Assembly (NCBI RefSeq): GCF_003967575.1 | Contig: NZ_BIFT01000002.1 | Location: 744,001-808,000, forward strand | Length of the DNA: 64,000 nucleotides | Direction: 5' to 3' | Source of the DNA: Dictyobacter alpinus | Lineage (GTDB): Bacteria; Chloroflexota; Ktedonobacteria; Ktedonobacterales; Ktedonobacteraceae | Shown here: positions 25,532-35,862 of the stretch, one piece after another | Layout: each line of letters starts with the position of its first letter | Numbering within the stretch: the first letter of the stretch is position 1 | Position numbers and translations under genes: made by a program | Notes under the pieces: generated by a model | Told to the model about the DNA's origin: nothing | What the model saw: only the letters and a program-made list of their open reading frames with translations | The model's database searches: none

Positions 25532-28500
25532 TTATCCAATCGCACCCAGGGCGCGCAAGTTTTCTTTGTGAGCTTCTGATACTCCTCTCACATCACGAAT
25601 ATTGAGACGCTCGTAGGGTCGGTCGCGCCGTAATGTGCGTATATGCTCCCCCGTGTAGACGTTCGATATATGGATAGCGCCGTCGTCACTGCAACTGGCT
25701 AGCATACGATTATCAGAACTCATGCGTAACGATTGAACCGCTCCTTGATGCTTTTTTTGCACTTTGAGGCATTTCCCACTGGCGACCTCCCACCAGCGTA
25801 TACTCCCATCACTCCCTCCACTGATTAGCAGATCGCCAGTCGCACTCCAGGCAAGCGCGTACACCATCGTTCCCGCTTCACTCCAAACATGCAAACGTTC
25901 CCTCTGTAGGACATCCCAGAAGATGATTTCTCCGCTTCCACTACCTCCCCCACCACTCACCAGTTGCGTGCCATCCGGGCTCCACGCCAGACTCATAGCC
26001 ATACCACGATGACCCCGTAACACAATCCCCTGACTATCATCAAAGGCGCGCCACAAAAATACGCTCCCATCATCACCGCAACTGGCCAGCCACTGTCCAT
26101 CCGGACTCCATCCCACATTCCGGATCCGCGTTTGTTGGGTACGGCTCACCCAACGGCGAGTTGCGTCTGTTACCTGCCATACATGTACTCCCTGCTGATA
26201 GCTTGCCGCGGCCAGCCACTGTCCATCCGGACTCCACGCCACACCATAAAATGAGGTATCAACACCATCGGGATCACGCAAAAGGTGCTTTGTCTCTCCT
26301 GTGTCCAACTCCCATATCCGCAACGCATTGTCCTCTCCGCAACTGGCCACGTACTGACCATCTGGACTCCACACCACACCGCGCACGATCCAGCGATGAC
26401 CAGAGAATACCCTGGGTGGGAGTTGGCCTTTAGCATCCCAGATGCTGACCAGGGTATCCGAACCTGCACTCGCGAGCCAGGTACCATCAAAATTCCAGGC
26501 AATGTCGTAGAGCGAGATCGCATAGCTTTGTTTGATTTGTAAACATCTCCCAATCGCTACATCCCATAACCGCAGAGCACCATCATCACCCCCGCTGAGC
26601 AGATGGCGACTATCAGGGGTAAAGGCAACATCGTATACGGCAGCGGTATGCTCGCGTAGGGCCATCCGGTAACTCCCTAGCTCGCTATCCCAAATCTGGA
26701 TCGTCCGATCAAAACCACTACTGGCCAGCAGGTGTCCATTTTGGCTATAGGCAACAGAAAATACGGGACCGGTGTGCCCTGACAGCGTGTTACGTACCTT
26801 TCCGCTTGTGACATCCCATAATCTGACGGTTCGATCAAAACTGGCGCTGGCCAGAGTGTGTCCATCAGGGGCAAAGGCCAGTCCCGTCACCCAGTTCTTA
26901 TGTTCTGCCAGCACTCGCACGATACCATGGGACCACTCCCATAGACGTAGGCTACCATCAAAACTGCCACTGGCGAGTAGACGCCCGTCCGGGCTCCAGG
27001 CCAGTGCGTGCATAGGACCACGCTGACTGCTACTGGACTGCAAACACTCGCCAGATTTCGCATCCCAGATCCGAACGGTACCATCATCACCACAGCTCGC
27101 CAGCATGCATCCATCAGGAGCATAGGCCAGACGCTGGATATTGTTCGTCTGCCAGCTCGCCCATAGCAGGTCTCCACTCTCAATCTGCCAGAGCTTGATA
27201 GCACCATCCCAGCTCCCGGTAGCAAGCGTACTTCCATCGGGACTAAAGACGAGAGCCCGGATAGTATCACTATGTGCATGCCAGGTACGATAGAGTCGCT
27301 TCCCTCCTTCATACCACATACGTACATTCCCTTGCCTGCTGCTTGCGGCCCATAAGGTCCCATCGGGGCTGATAGCGATGGACCTGATGGCATCAAAGGC
27401 CTCGGTAAAGACAGTATCTTGCAGGATGGATCCAGCAAGAGAGGTGTCCTGCATCTCAACTCCACGCAATAATGCCCCACGAATAGCAAGTTGTGATAGA
27501 TCCAGGCCGCGCAAGTGTTGGCGCTGCTCACATAGGAGCATCAATATATTCGCCGGACCATATCCCTGTGCGTAGTCAGCCTGGTTGCGCAGTTGTTCCA
27601 GCAGTGTCAGCAACTGCTCCTCCACCGCGGCTCGCTCCAGATAGGTGCTGCGTAACTCCACAAGGAGTGGATTCACAATAAGTCGCATCTGGGAGCGCCT
27701 GACATATTCTCGGGAAGTGGACAGCGTCAGGCCATGTTCGATAAGTCGAACCAATCGTTGTTGTTTGATCTCACGACTTGCCTCGCCTATCAGCAACATC
27801 GTCGCGTACTCCAGTACGACCGCCTGGAGCGTGAAGCTGCCCGCACGTTGCCCCAGCTCAATCAGACTACGCCGCCTCAGTCCAGTCACCGCCTCTAATA
27901 CCTGTACATGAGGTTGTGGCGTATTGACAAACAGTGCCTTCAGTTCCTCCAGGCTTATCGGCTCACGTACAATTGCCAGCCAGAAAAGGACGCTCTGCTC
28001 GACATGCGAGAGACGCCTGAATTGCTCATCCAACAATTCTCGTACACTACCAAAGACAACCTCGCCTTGATTCAGAAACGCAGCAATCTCACCGCCAAAC
28101 ACATCCACCACGCTCTGCGCAATGATGTTGAGCGCCAGAGGATTACCTCCATAGGCCTCAACAAGCCTTCTCTGCTCCTGGGCACTGCCCCGTAATTCTC
28201 GCGCCTCTAGCAGGAGTTGGCCTGCATCATCTCCCAGGCCACGAAGGCGCAGGGCACGCACTGGATTCCGGCCTCCTTCCAATGGGAGGAGGTCAGCCGG
28301 TTTCTCCCGGCTGGTCAAGAGCAGACAACTCTGATGGTCGCTTCCACCTATCCGCTGCAGCAAGCGCTCATATCCCTCATAACCGGGACGCATGCGACCG
28401 GTACTGGAGCCCTCCTGCAGAAGCGTTTCCAGGTTATCCAGAACGAGGAGGACACGGAATTGATGGAACAGATCAAGCAGACGGGAGAGCTGCCGCTCCA

Positions 28501-29173
28501 GAGCGGAAGATGGGTCGTGCAGAGGTTGAGGTGCGAGCAATTGGAGGCACTCATCAAGCAGGACTTCACAGGAGGGGGCATCGCGCAAGGAACGCCAGAT
28601 CACCACATCGAAGTCGGAAGCGACACGATGCATACATCTCACGGTGAGGGCCGACTTGCCGATGCCACCCATGCCGAGGAGGCAGACGATCCGGCAACGC
28701 TCCTGAACCACCCACTCATGCAGTTGTGCCAGTTCTTCTTCGCGCCCATAGAACCGTGATACATCCAGTGCCTCACCCCAATCGATACGTGGCACCCCTC
28801 GGACAGGCAGTGGATGTGTCAGTTCAACATCTCTTGCTTTCTCAAGGGTTTGCCGCGCCTGCCAGGCTGCAAATAGGTCATGGAGCCACCGTTCGTCAAG
28901 CTGTGTCTTCTGATGCGCCGCTTTCCAGAAAGCCCGGATCTCCTCCTCTTCGCGTCCACTCGTAAACGCATGCTGCTCGAGCGCAAAAGTGAGCAACGCC
29001 TTGAGATGAGGCAGTTTGGGATACATTTCACCAGCCTCCCACCTTCCAACAGCTTTCCGCGAGACGCCCAATATCTCAGCTATCTCTATTTGCGTCAATT
29101 CAAGACTTGTACGCAGGAGTAGCATCATCTGACCAAAGGCATAATCTCGCTCCTTGTAGGAGGACGGCCTCAT
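25532..29173 (-). CDS. HTH-NB-ARC-WD40 STAND protein
   Basis: 1213 residues. Order: XRE-type HTH (~10-60, LTQIEIAEILGVSRKAVGRWEAGE); linker; NB-ARC ATPase from ~140 (FYGREEEL) with Walker A GMGGIGKSA and Walker B LLVLDNLE; a helical region; a short pentapeptide-like stretch (LRGLDLSQLAIRGA...); then fourteen WD40 repeats (~600-1180), enough for two seven-bladed propellers; then a tail RRDRPYERLNI...ALGAIG. The tail and pentapeptide stretch are known from cyanobacterial and Ktedonobacteria NB-ARC-WD40 proteins. Ligand and regulated genes are unknown; output is probably DNA binding. Start has AAGGAG. The headless LuxR remnant follows its stop. Confidence 0.88.
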   Translation of the reverse strand: MRPSSYKERDYAFGQMMLLLRTSLELTQIEIAEILGVSRKAVGRWEAGEMYPKLPHLKALLTFALEQHAFTSGREEEEIRAFWKAAHQKTQLDERWLHDLFAAWQARQTLEKARDVELTHPLPVRGVPRIDWGEALDVSRFYGREEELAQLHEWVVQERCRIVCLLGMGGIGKSALTVRCMHRVASDFDVVIWRSLRDAPSCEVLLDECLQLLAPQPLHDPSSALERQLSRLLDLFHQFRVLLVLDNLETLLQEGSSTGRMRPGYEGYERLLQRIGGSDHQSCLLLTSREKPADLLPLEGGRNPVRALRLRGLGDDAGQLLLEARELRGSAQEQRRLVEAYGGNPLALNIIAQSVVDVFGGEIAAFLNQGEVVFGSVRELLDEQFRRLSHVEQSVLFWLAIVREPISLEELKALFVNTPQPHVQVLEAVTGLRRRSLIELGQRAGSFTLQAVVLEYATMLLIGEASREIKQQRLVRLIEHGLTLSTSREYVRRSQMRLIVNPLLVELRSTYLERAAVEEQLLTLLEQLRNQADYAQGYGPANILMLLCEQRQHLRGLDLSQLAIRGALLRGVEMQDTSLAGSILQDTVFTEAFDAIRSIAISPDGTLWAASSRQGNVRMWYEGGKRLYRTWHAHSDTIRALVFSPDGSTLATGSWDGAIKLWQIESGDLLWASWQTNNIQRLAYAPDGCMLASCGDDGTVRIWDAKSGECLQSSSSQRGPMHALAWSPDGRLLASGSFDGSLRLWEWSHGIVRVLAEHKNWVTGLAFAPDGHTLASASFDRTVRLWDVTSGKVRNTLSGHTGPVFSVAYSQNGHLLASSGFDRTIQIWDSELGSYRMALREHTAAVYDVAFTPDSRHLLSGGDDGALRLWDVAIGRCLQIKQSYAISLYDIAWNFDGTWLASAGSDTLVSIWDAKGQLPPRVFSGHRWIVRGVVWSPDGQYVASCGEDNALRIWELDTGETKHLLRDPDGVDTSFYGVAWSPDGQWLAAASYQQGVHVWQVTDATRRWVSRTQQTRIRNVGWSPDGQWLASCGDDGSVFLWRAFDDSQGIVLRGHRGMAMSLAWSPDGTQLVSGGGGSGSGEIIFWDVLQRERLHVWSEAGTMVYALAWSATGDLLISGGSDGSIRWWEVASGKCLKVQKKHQGAVQSLRMSSDNRMLASCSDDGAIHISNVYTGEHIRTLRRDRPYERLNIRDVRGVSEAHKENLRALGAIG

Positions 29174-29557
29174 AAGTCTGCTCCTTCCCTAGAGAGCCGC
29201 AACGGCACATAAATGGGACTCAAGAAAACGTGAAATGGGACGTCATGGACACTGATCAGGCTATCAGTTCACGTTATACTTAAAACAGATTTGGATTTGC
29301 TCCGTGCGATCCATATCAACAACGGAAGGTCTGGGGACACTCTCACATAACTCCAGACGCTTCCCCTCAATACATATATCTCTATCATATCAGATCAACC
29401 TCCATAGGATACAGGCATTTCCACCTTCTTCATACATCCTTTGGGCCATGACAAATATTCCTTTCACTTCTATACTCAGTACTCAGAAGAACACCCCCTG
29501 ACAAAATGACGAAAAGAAGTGGACCTGACAGCGACCCATACGGAAAGGATGCAAGAG
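29174..29557. promoter_or_regulatory. Promoter region of the WD40 gene with nested inverted repeats and a shared ATGGGAC element
   Basis: 384 bases between the WD40 gene (minus) and the ABM monooxygenase (plus). AACGTGAA at 29227-29234 pairs with TTCACGTT at 29268-29275, and inside that ACTGAT at 29251-29256 pairs with ATCAGT at 29263-29268. Two ATGGGAC copies lie at 29213 and 29235; the second continues GTCATGGACACTGA, which aligns without gaps to the regions upstream of both TPR genes (37146 and 42179). The rest shows nothing notable. Confidence 0.5.
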
Positions 29558-29872
29558 ATGATCTGCATGACAATCACATTTACAATCATACCGAACTATG
29601 AGCAGGATGTCTTAAAACTGCTCCATCAACTTATTCATCATGCCAGCACGAATCCGCATATTCTAGAGGCCCATATCTATCGTTCTCAAAAGGAGCCATA
29701 CAATTTCTTTGCCTATTTACAGTTTACCGATCAAGCGGCACTAGATGCTCATGAAGGCAATGCCTATTACGGGGAATATGTCATGACCAATTTATATGGG
29801 ATGTTAGCAAAGGACAGTCCAACCATTGAAACCTACAAATCCCTATTCCAGCACACGCGACACGAGAAATAA
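29558..29872 (+). CDS. ABM-family (antibiotic biosynthesis monooxygenase-like) protein
   Basis: 104 residues from the ATG at 29558, with GGAAAGG 9 bases upstream; ATG 29567 is an alternative. Ferredoxin-like ABM fold: TFTIIPNYEQDVLKLLHQLI, then ILEAHIYRSQKEPYNFFAYLQFTDQAALDAHE, then a C-terminal helix. Family members include quinol and heme-degrading monooxygenases and act as dimers. Substrate unknown. It stands alone between the WD40 gene and an alpha/beta hydrolase. Confidence 0.72.
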   Translation: MICMTITFTIIPNYEQDVLKLLHQLIHHASTNPHILEAHIYRSQKEPYNFFAYLQFTDQAALDAHEGNAYYGEYVMTNLYGMLAKDSPTIETYKSLFQHTRHEK

Positions 29873-30181
29873 AGGGAAATATCTGTTTGCCCACAAAGAT
29901 GTGAAAGGAGCAGGATACAGTTTCCAACAGGGCAAGGCACAACAATGCACCAAAAGGATCACCCTGGCTCAAAGTAAGAGAATGTTCCCTTCGGCTCATG
30001 ACAACCCTCTGCTTAAACACGTACACTGACCCTTGTCGAGAAGTAAAGCGCGGGCACATCAAGATCCATACATAGACACTTTTTTTCAGCCTCACCTCTT
30101 CTCAGACAAGAGAGCCAGGCATTTGTAGCCTGGAAAAAAAATGGTCAGCAGAAACATGAGCACACAAAAAGGAGCAGCATA

Positions 30182-31096
30182 ATGCGATTAACGCATCGTT
30201 TTACACAGAAAAGAGCCAGCGAAGCAGAAACTCGTCCCGGTTCAACACGACGCCAATTTCTCACATATCTGGGTGCTGGAGCCGCGAGCACCGCCATCGT
30301 ATCAAGTATGCAAGCATTTTCACCTGCCACGGCTCTGGCAGCCAGCAACAAAAACGCGGGAAGTGCCTCCCACTTTACGCCCACAGCCCAGCCCTCCGGC
30401 GTCAATATTGTACTGGTCCACGGCTTCTGGGCTGATGGCTCCAGCTACAGCAGAATCATTCCCTTACTACTGGCAGCAGGGCATACCGTCTGGGCGCCAC
30501 AGCTTCCACTTACCGCTCATTTACAAGACGATGTCAACGCAACGCTTGCTATCATGGCGCAACTGCAGGGTCCAATCGTACTCGTTGGTCATTCCTATGG
30601 AGGAGCGGTCATTACCAACGCTGGTGCCAATCAACCCAACGTCACTGGATTGGTCTACGCCTCCGCATTTGCGCCAGACCAGGGGGAAGTCCTTGGTCAA
30701 TATCCACAAGCACCAGGAACAGCCAATCTCTATCCGGTCACCTATCCAAACACAGCTGACACTTTTTTGTTTATCAATCAGCAGAAATTTAAAGAATCAT
30801 TCGCGCAAGATGTCGACATCATTGAAGCAGGCATTATGGCTAGCGCGCAAAAACCAGCCAATGTGACACATTTTACGGATCCTACGACCTCGGTCGCATG
30901 GAAAACCGTGCCGAGCTGGTACCTGATCTCTACCAACGACCGTATGATCCCACCAGAGACTCAACAAATGTTCGCCAGCCGTATGAAGGCCACAACCATA
31001 TCGGTCCCTTCAAGCCACGCCTCTATTGTCTCCCATCCACTCCAAGTATTCTCACTGATCCAGGCAGCAGCAAAGGCAAGCGTAATCAAAAGCTAA
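30182..31096 (+). CDS. Alpha/beta hydrolase with Tat signal
   Basis: 304 residues. The N-terminus has twin Arg, RRQFLTYLGAGAAST, followed by a hydrophobic stretch and an Ala-rich cleavage region near residue 58, so export by Tat is likely. Oxyanion strand VLVHGFWADG, nucleophile elbow GHSYGG (Ser138), acid region YLISTNDRMIPP and C-terminal His in SSHASIVSHP complete the triad. Esterase- or aroma-hydrolase-type; substrate unknown. Start has AAAGGAG. A related protein at 45367 has lost its nucleophile. Confidence 0.82.
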   Translation: MRLTHRFTQKRASEAETRPGSTRRQFLTYLGAGAASTAIVSSMQAFSPATALAASNKNAGSASHFTPTAQPSGVNIVLVHGFWADGSSYSRIIPLLLAAGHTVWAPQLPLTAHLQDDVNATLAIMAQLQGPIVLVGHSYGGAVITNAGANQPNVTGLVYASAFAPDQGEVLGQYPQAPGTANLYPVTYPNTADTFLFINQQKFKESFAQDVDIIEAGIMASAQKPANVTHFTDPTTSVAWKTVPSWYLISTNDRMIPPETQQMFASRMKATTISVPSSHASIVSHPLQVFSLIQAAAKASVIKS

Positions 31097-31103
31097 AGGC
31101 GCA

Positions 31104-31135
31104 CAGGCTAGAGGATCCTGACATCCTCTAGCCTG
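31104..31135. terminator. Bidirectional hairpin between hydrolase and second WD40 gene
   Basis: CAGGCTAGAGGAT at 31104-31116 and its exact complement ATCCTCTAGCCTG at 31123-31135, loop CCTGAC, between convergent genes. Confidence 0.7.
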
Positions 31136-31151
31136 CCATTATTGCATCCCT

Positions 31152-34100
31152 TCAGGGAGAATAGAGCGATAAGCCAGCTTCATTATCCAGAGCACCTAAT
31201 GCATGCAATGCCGCTTTCTGAGCTTGTGAAAGGCCATGTATCCCGGTAATATTGAGCCGCTCGTAGGGCCGGTCACGACGCAGGAGTTGGACGCGTTTGC
31301 CACTGTTCAGTTCCCAGAGGAGCAGAGCCCCATCATCACCACAGCTCGCCAGCAATGTGCCATCGGGACTGACCATCAGTGATTGCACCGTTCCTTGATG
31401 GGCTTCACAGAATCGTACACATTCTTTGCGTGCTACATCCCACCACCGTAACATGCCATCACCACCGCCACTGACCAGGGTAGCTCCATCTGGTGCCCAT
31501 GTAAGTGCATAGGTATGCCACTGACTTCCGTCAGAACGTCCAGGCACTCTCCACTCTGTACATCCCAGATAAAAATCTCTCCATGGCCTTGCCCTCCACC
31601 ACAACTGGCTAATCTGGAACTATCAGCATTCCAGGCGATGCTTTTGACCATACTACCGCTTCCTTGCAAGGATCTTTGTAACTGGCCAGTGGCGGCATCC
31701 CAGAGGGAAATACTCCCGTTATCGCTACAACTCGCGAGCAATGTTCCATCAGGACTCCATTCAACCCTGCGGATAATGGCCGGTGGAAGATGACCGATCC
31801 AGCGACAGGCGCCGCTCGCTGCATCCCAAACATACACTCTGCCTTGATAATTGCCACTGGCCAGGTATTTTCCATCGGGACTCCATGTCACTCCATAAAA
31901 GAAGGTGTCATCGTTGCCAGGATTCTCCATGAGACAATGCATCCCTCCCGTCTCTATGTCCCATACGCGAACGGTGCTATCCCAGGCGCAGCTTGCCAGA
32001 AAGTGACCATCAGGACTCCACGCGATGCCATGAACGATCCAGCGATGGCCGCGAAACTGCTTGAGAACTGCCCCACTTCCCATTTCCCACACGGTTACCA
32101 CGGCATCAGAATCAGCACTGGCAAGCCGGGCTCCATCAGGATGCCAGGCCACGTCGTAGAGCGAAACCGCGTAGCCTTGTAGAATATAAATACATTGTCC
32201 ATTGACGACATCCCATACGCGCAAAGTGTTATCGTCACTGCCTGTAAGGAGATGGCGACGATCAGGGGTAAAAGCGATACTCGTCACAGCACCAGTATGT
32301 CCCTGGAGCGACAGACAGTAGCTGCCACGTTCAACATCCCACACACGGGGCAGCTGATCAAAACCACAACTGGCCAAGAAGCGCCCGTCAGAGCTCCAGG
32401 CCAGAGCTCTGACCCGATCCATATGTTCTGGTAGTGTCTCACGTACCTGCCAGCTTTCCGTGTCCCATAACCTCACCATTCGATCAAAGCTGCCACTGGC
32501 AAGTGTTTTCCCATCGGGAGAAAAAGCTAGCGAGAAGACCCAATCACGGTGTCCGGTGAGTATACGTATCTCGGGCGCTGGTTGTGTACCCCGCCACCTC
32601 CATAAACGAATCTGTCCATCCAGGCCTCCACTTGCCAGTAACTCTCCAGTCGGGTGCCACGCCAGCGCGTACACCGCGCCACTTTGCCCGCTGAGGGTCA
32701 TCACATGCTTACCATCGCGGCTATCCCAGAGTTGAACGGCACCGTCGTTTCCTCCACTCACGATCATCTGGCCACCAGGCATAAAGGCAAGACTCTGGAT
32801 GTTGTTGGTTCGCCAACTCGTCCAGAGCAGCGAGCCGCTTTCTACCTCCCACAATTTGAGCGCGCCATCCCAACTTCCTGTTGCCAGTGTGAGTCCATCC
32901 GGGCTAAAGGCAAGAGAAGAAACAGTACTGGTATGGGCCTGCCAGGCCAGATGCAGGATTTTTCCTCCTTGCCGCCATACACGCACTTTTCCGCGCCAGC
33001 TGCCTGCAGCCCATAAACTCCCATCGGAACTAAGTGCTACCGTCCTGATCGCATCTAAGGCCTCGGTAAAGGTTGTATCGCGCAAGGTGGCCTCGGTAAG
33101 TTGCGTATCCTGCATCTCCGTCCCCTGGAAAACTGCCCCGCGAATAGCGAGGGAGGAAAGGTCCAGACCACGCAAGTGCCCACGAAATTCGCGTAGAAGC
33201 GCGAGTACATTTGCAGGCCCGTAGCCCTGAGCATGAACAGACCGCGCCCGAAGAGAATCAAGCAGCGTGAGCAGATGGGTATCCACCTCCATGTACCCTG
33301 AATAGGCTTTGCGTACGTGCATGAGCAATGGGGAAACAATGAGGCGTCTCTGCGTTTGCCGCACATATTCTTTGGACATCGCCAATTCTAGCCCATGCTC
33401 AATCAGGCGCTGCGGCTGGTTGTGTTCAATTTCAGCGGCCAGTTCCGCAATCAGTTGCGCGGTCACATATTCCAACACCACTGATTGCAAAGTGAGACTA
33501 CCCGAAAGGCGACCTTGCTCAATCAATGAACGTCGCCGCAGGCTATCGACCGCCTCCAGCAGGTAAGCGCGTGCGATCGGCATACCTTGCAGATTCAATA
33601 ATTCCTCAATACTCACCGGCTCGCGCACGATGGCTAACCACCCCAGTAGCTGTTGTGCCAATTTCGAGAGACGAGCATATTGCTCGTTCAACAATTCGCG
33701 CACACCACCAAAGACCACGTTACCCTGTTGCATAAACAGGGTGATCTCGCCAGAGAAAAGGTCCACAATGGTCGACGCGACGATTTTCAAAGCCAGAGGA
33801 TTGCCTCCGTATGCTTCAATCAGCCGTTCTTGTTCAGCCGCGCTACCTACCACCCCTTTTTCTGCCAGCAACTGTCTACATGCCTCAACGTCCAGCCGGG
33901 CAAGGCGCAAAACACCTACAGGAACGCGGCTCCCTTCCAGTGGCACAAGAATACTCGGCTTCTCTCTACTGGTGAATAGCAGGCAACTTTGATGATCGGT
34001 CTCAGCTATCAGGCTCAGTAACCGGCCGTATCCCTCGTAACCAGGACGCATGTGGCCTGTATCCTTCTCATCCTCCAGCAGCACCTCCAGGTTATCGAGC

Positions 34101-34843
34101 ACCAGCAGCACACGATTGGCTCGTAGATGTTTTAAGAGAAGCCTCAGGCGTTGTTCGAGACTCATTGACACTTCACGGAGATCCTGGGGGGCAAGAATCT
34201 GAAAGCAATCGTCCAATAATGCCTCACAACTAGGAGCATCACGCAAGGAGCGCCAGATAACGACATCGAAGTGTGCGGCAACCAGGTGCAGACATTTCGT
34301 CGCGACCGCTGACTTCCCAATCCCCCCTAACCCCAGCACACCCACCATTCGGTACTGTTCTTGCACTATCCACCTTGAAAGAAGATTCAGATCTCCCGCA
34401 CGTCCATAGAAGATGGAGACGTCCAGTGCCTCACCCCAATCGACCCGTGACTGATTTCCAGTCGAGGAAACGCTTGTTTGTTCTCTCGTGCGTATCTCTG
34501 ACCCGGGCTCCGTGAACGAACGATGGGAACGGTGCGCATCCAGTAATGCTTGCAGCCACCTTTCATCGAGCAAGGCATTTCGATGGCTTTTCTGCCAGAA
34601 AGCTCGAATCGCCTCTTGTTCTTGTCCGGATGGAAAGGCTTGTTTCTCAATGGCAACCGCCACCAGAACTTTGAGATGAGCGATGCCCGGATAGCTTTCT
34701 CCAGCTTCCCACCTGCCAATCGTTTTGCGAGAAACACAGAGTCTTTCAGCCAGACTTTCCTGTGTCAGCCCCATGGCAGTACGAAGAGCTAACATGTCCT
34801 GGCCAAAAGTATAATCTCGTTTTCTATAGGGTGTGTTTTTCAT
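31152..34843 (-). pseudogene. HTH-NB-ARC-WD40 STAND protein, frameshifted near its C-terminus
   Basis: Paralogue of the gene at 25532 with the same order: HTH (LTQESLAERLCVSRKTIGRW), NB-ARC (Walker A GLGGIGKSA, Walker B LLVLDNLE), pentapeptide-like stretch, fourteen WD40 repeats and the RRDRPYERLNI tail. Start taken at ATG 34843, matching the paralogue. The frame breaks near 31521-31528: upstream reads ECLDVLTE then out-of-frame residues ending at 31433, while the last two repeats and tail continue in another frame (WHTYALTWAPDG...) to 31152. Alignment to the paralogue needs one extra base, so a 1-base deletion is likely. Without correction the second propeller lacks about two blades. Confidence 0.82.
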
Positions 34844-35004
34844 CTGCACCAAACATTTAAGCTTTTTCGATTTTCACGCCCACTCTCTTGTGCAAGGTAG
34901 GAGCAGTCTGGTTGAACAACCACATCTGCCCCTTTGAGGATGCAGACGGAGACTTTATCATAGCAGATCTGCTGATAAACGACCAGAACTATTTTATCTC
35001 AGCA

Positions 35005-35062
35005 TAGAAAAGGTATCCCTCCTGTTTGAGAGGCAATTCAAACAGGAGGGATACCTTTTCTA
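35005..35062. terminator. 25-bp perfect hairpin downstream of the SDR gene
   Basis: 35005-35029 is the exact reverse complement of 35038-35062 (stem starting TAGAAAAGGTATCCCTCC), loop GAGGCAAT. It lies 20 bp past the SDR stop and upstream of the second WD40 gene, whose 240-bp leader also holds a 12-bp palindrome AGCAGATCTGCT at 34962-34973. Confidence 0.65.
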
Positions 35063-35082
35063 CAGACACAGACCCTCTCTTC

Positions 35083-35841
35083 TTAGACAATGTTTAAAAG
35101 CCAACCTCCATCAGCGGCAATTTCTGAACCGACCACAAAAGATGAGGCATCTGAAGCGAGGAATAGTGCGACTTTCGCCACTTCTTCAGGATGGCCCAGG
35201 CGTTTGATTGGTGAACGACTGATGCGCGCCACATCTTGCGCCTGCAGAATCTCAGGTGAAGAGCCCGAACGAGAGAGCAGGTTTGTCGCAGTGGGGCCAA
35301 TGGCAATGGTATTTACGCGAATACCACGGTCGATGAGCTCAGCCGCGAGCGCCCGGACGAGCGCATGCACCGCGCCTTTATTAGCCGTATACAGCGAACT
35401 ATCATTAATACCAGTGAGTGCATTTACTGACCCATTGAAAATGACCGAGGCTGGATGATTGAGCAAGGGGAGCGCCTTCTGGATGGTAAAATACGCTCCC
35501 TTAAAGTTGGCATGTAACATCTCATCAAAAGCTTGTTCATCTACCTCTTCCAATGAGGCACCTTTAAAAACACCGGCATTAATAAACAGGATATCCAGGT
35601 TGCCAAAGGCTTCATGCGCCCGCGCCATCAAGTGATCAATGTCGCTCAATCGGGAGACGTCAGCCTGCACAGCCAGGACATTAGCACCCATCTGGTGAAC
35701 GGCCTCATCAAGGGTATCCTGGTTCCGCCCCGCAATCACGACTTTAGCTCCATTGGCATGGAATTCCCTGGCGGTTGCCAGGCCAATGCCACTATTGCCG
35801 CCAGTAACTAACGCGACTTTGCCTTCAAGTACTCCCGCCAT
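35083..35841 (-). CDS. Short-chain dehydrogenase/reductase (SDR)
   Basis: 252 residues, classical SDR. Cofactor motif TGGNSGIGLA near the N-terminus; NAG motif INAG; catalytic Ser in FNGSVNALTG; catalytic Tyr-Lys in YTANK. The C-terminal VVGSEIAADGGW is the family's closing motif. NAD(P)-dependent oxidation or reduction of an alcohol or ketone; substrate unknown. Ribosome site AAGGAAGAG. Follows the MDR gene at 35863 by 21 bp on the same strand, so the two probably form an operon. Confidence 0.9.
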   Translation of the reverse strand: MAGVLEGKVALVTGGNSGIGLATAREFHANGAKVVIAGRNQDTLDEAVHQMGANVLAVQADVSRLSDIDHLMARAHEAFGNLDILFINAGVFKGASLEEVDEQAFDEMLHANFKGAYFTIQKALPLLNHPASVIFNGSVNALTGINDSSLYTANKGAVHALVRALAAELIDRGIRVNTIAIGPTATNLLSRSGSSPEILQAQDVARISRSPIKRLGHPEEVAKVALFLASDASSFVVGSEIAADGGWLLNIV

Positions 35842-35862
35842 CTGCTCTTCCTTTCTGCATGT

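Noticed and set aside
26170..26960. Regularly spaced similar DNA segments that could be tandem DNA repeats
   Set aside because: They correspond to the WD40 repeat codons (SPDG, LWD) and are explained by the protein.
26887..27531. A 214-codon open frame on the minus strand within the first WD40 gene
   Set aside because: Same strand but wrong frame relative to the WD40 protein; its apparent repeats are the WD40 repeats read out of frame.
35005..35062. The 25-bp hairpin as inverted ends of a mobile element
   Set aside because: The loop is only 8 bases and it lies right after a stop codon, so termination is the simpler explanation.
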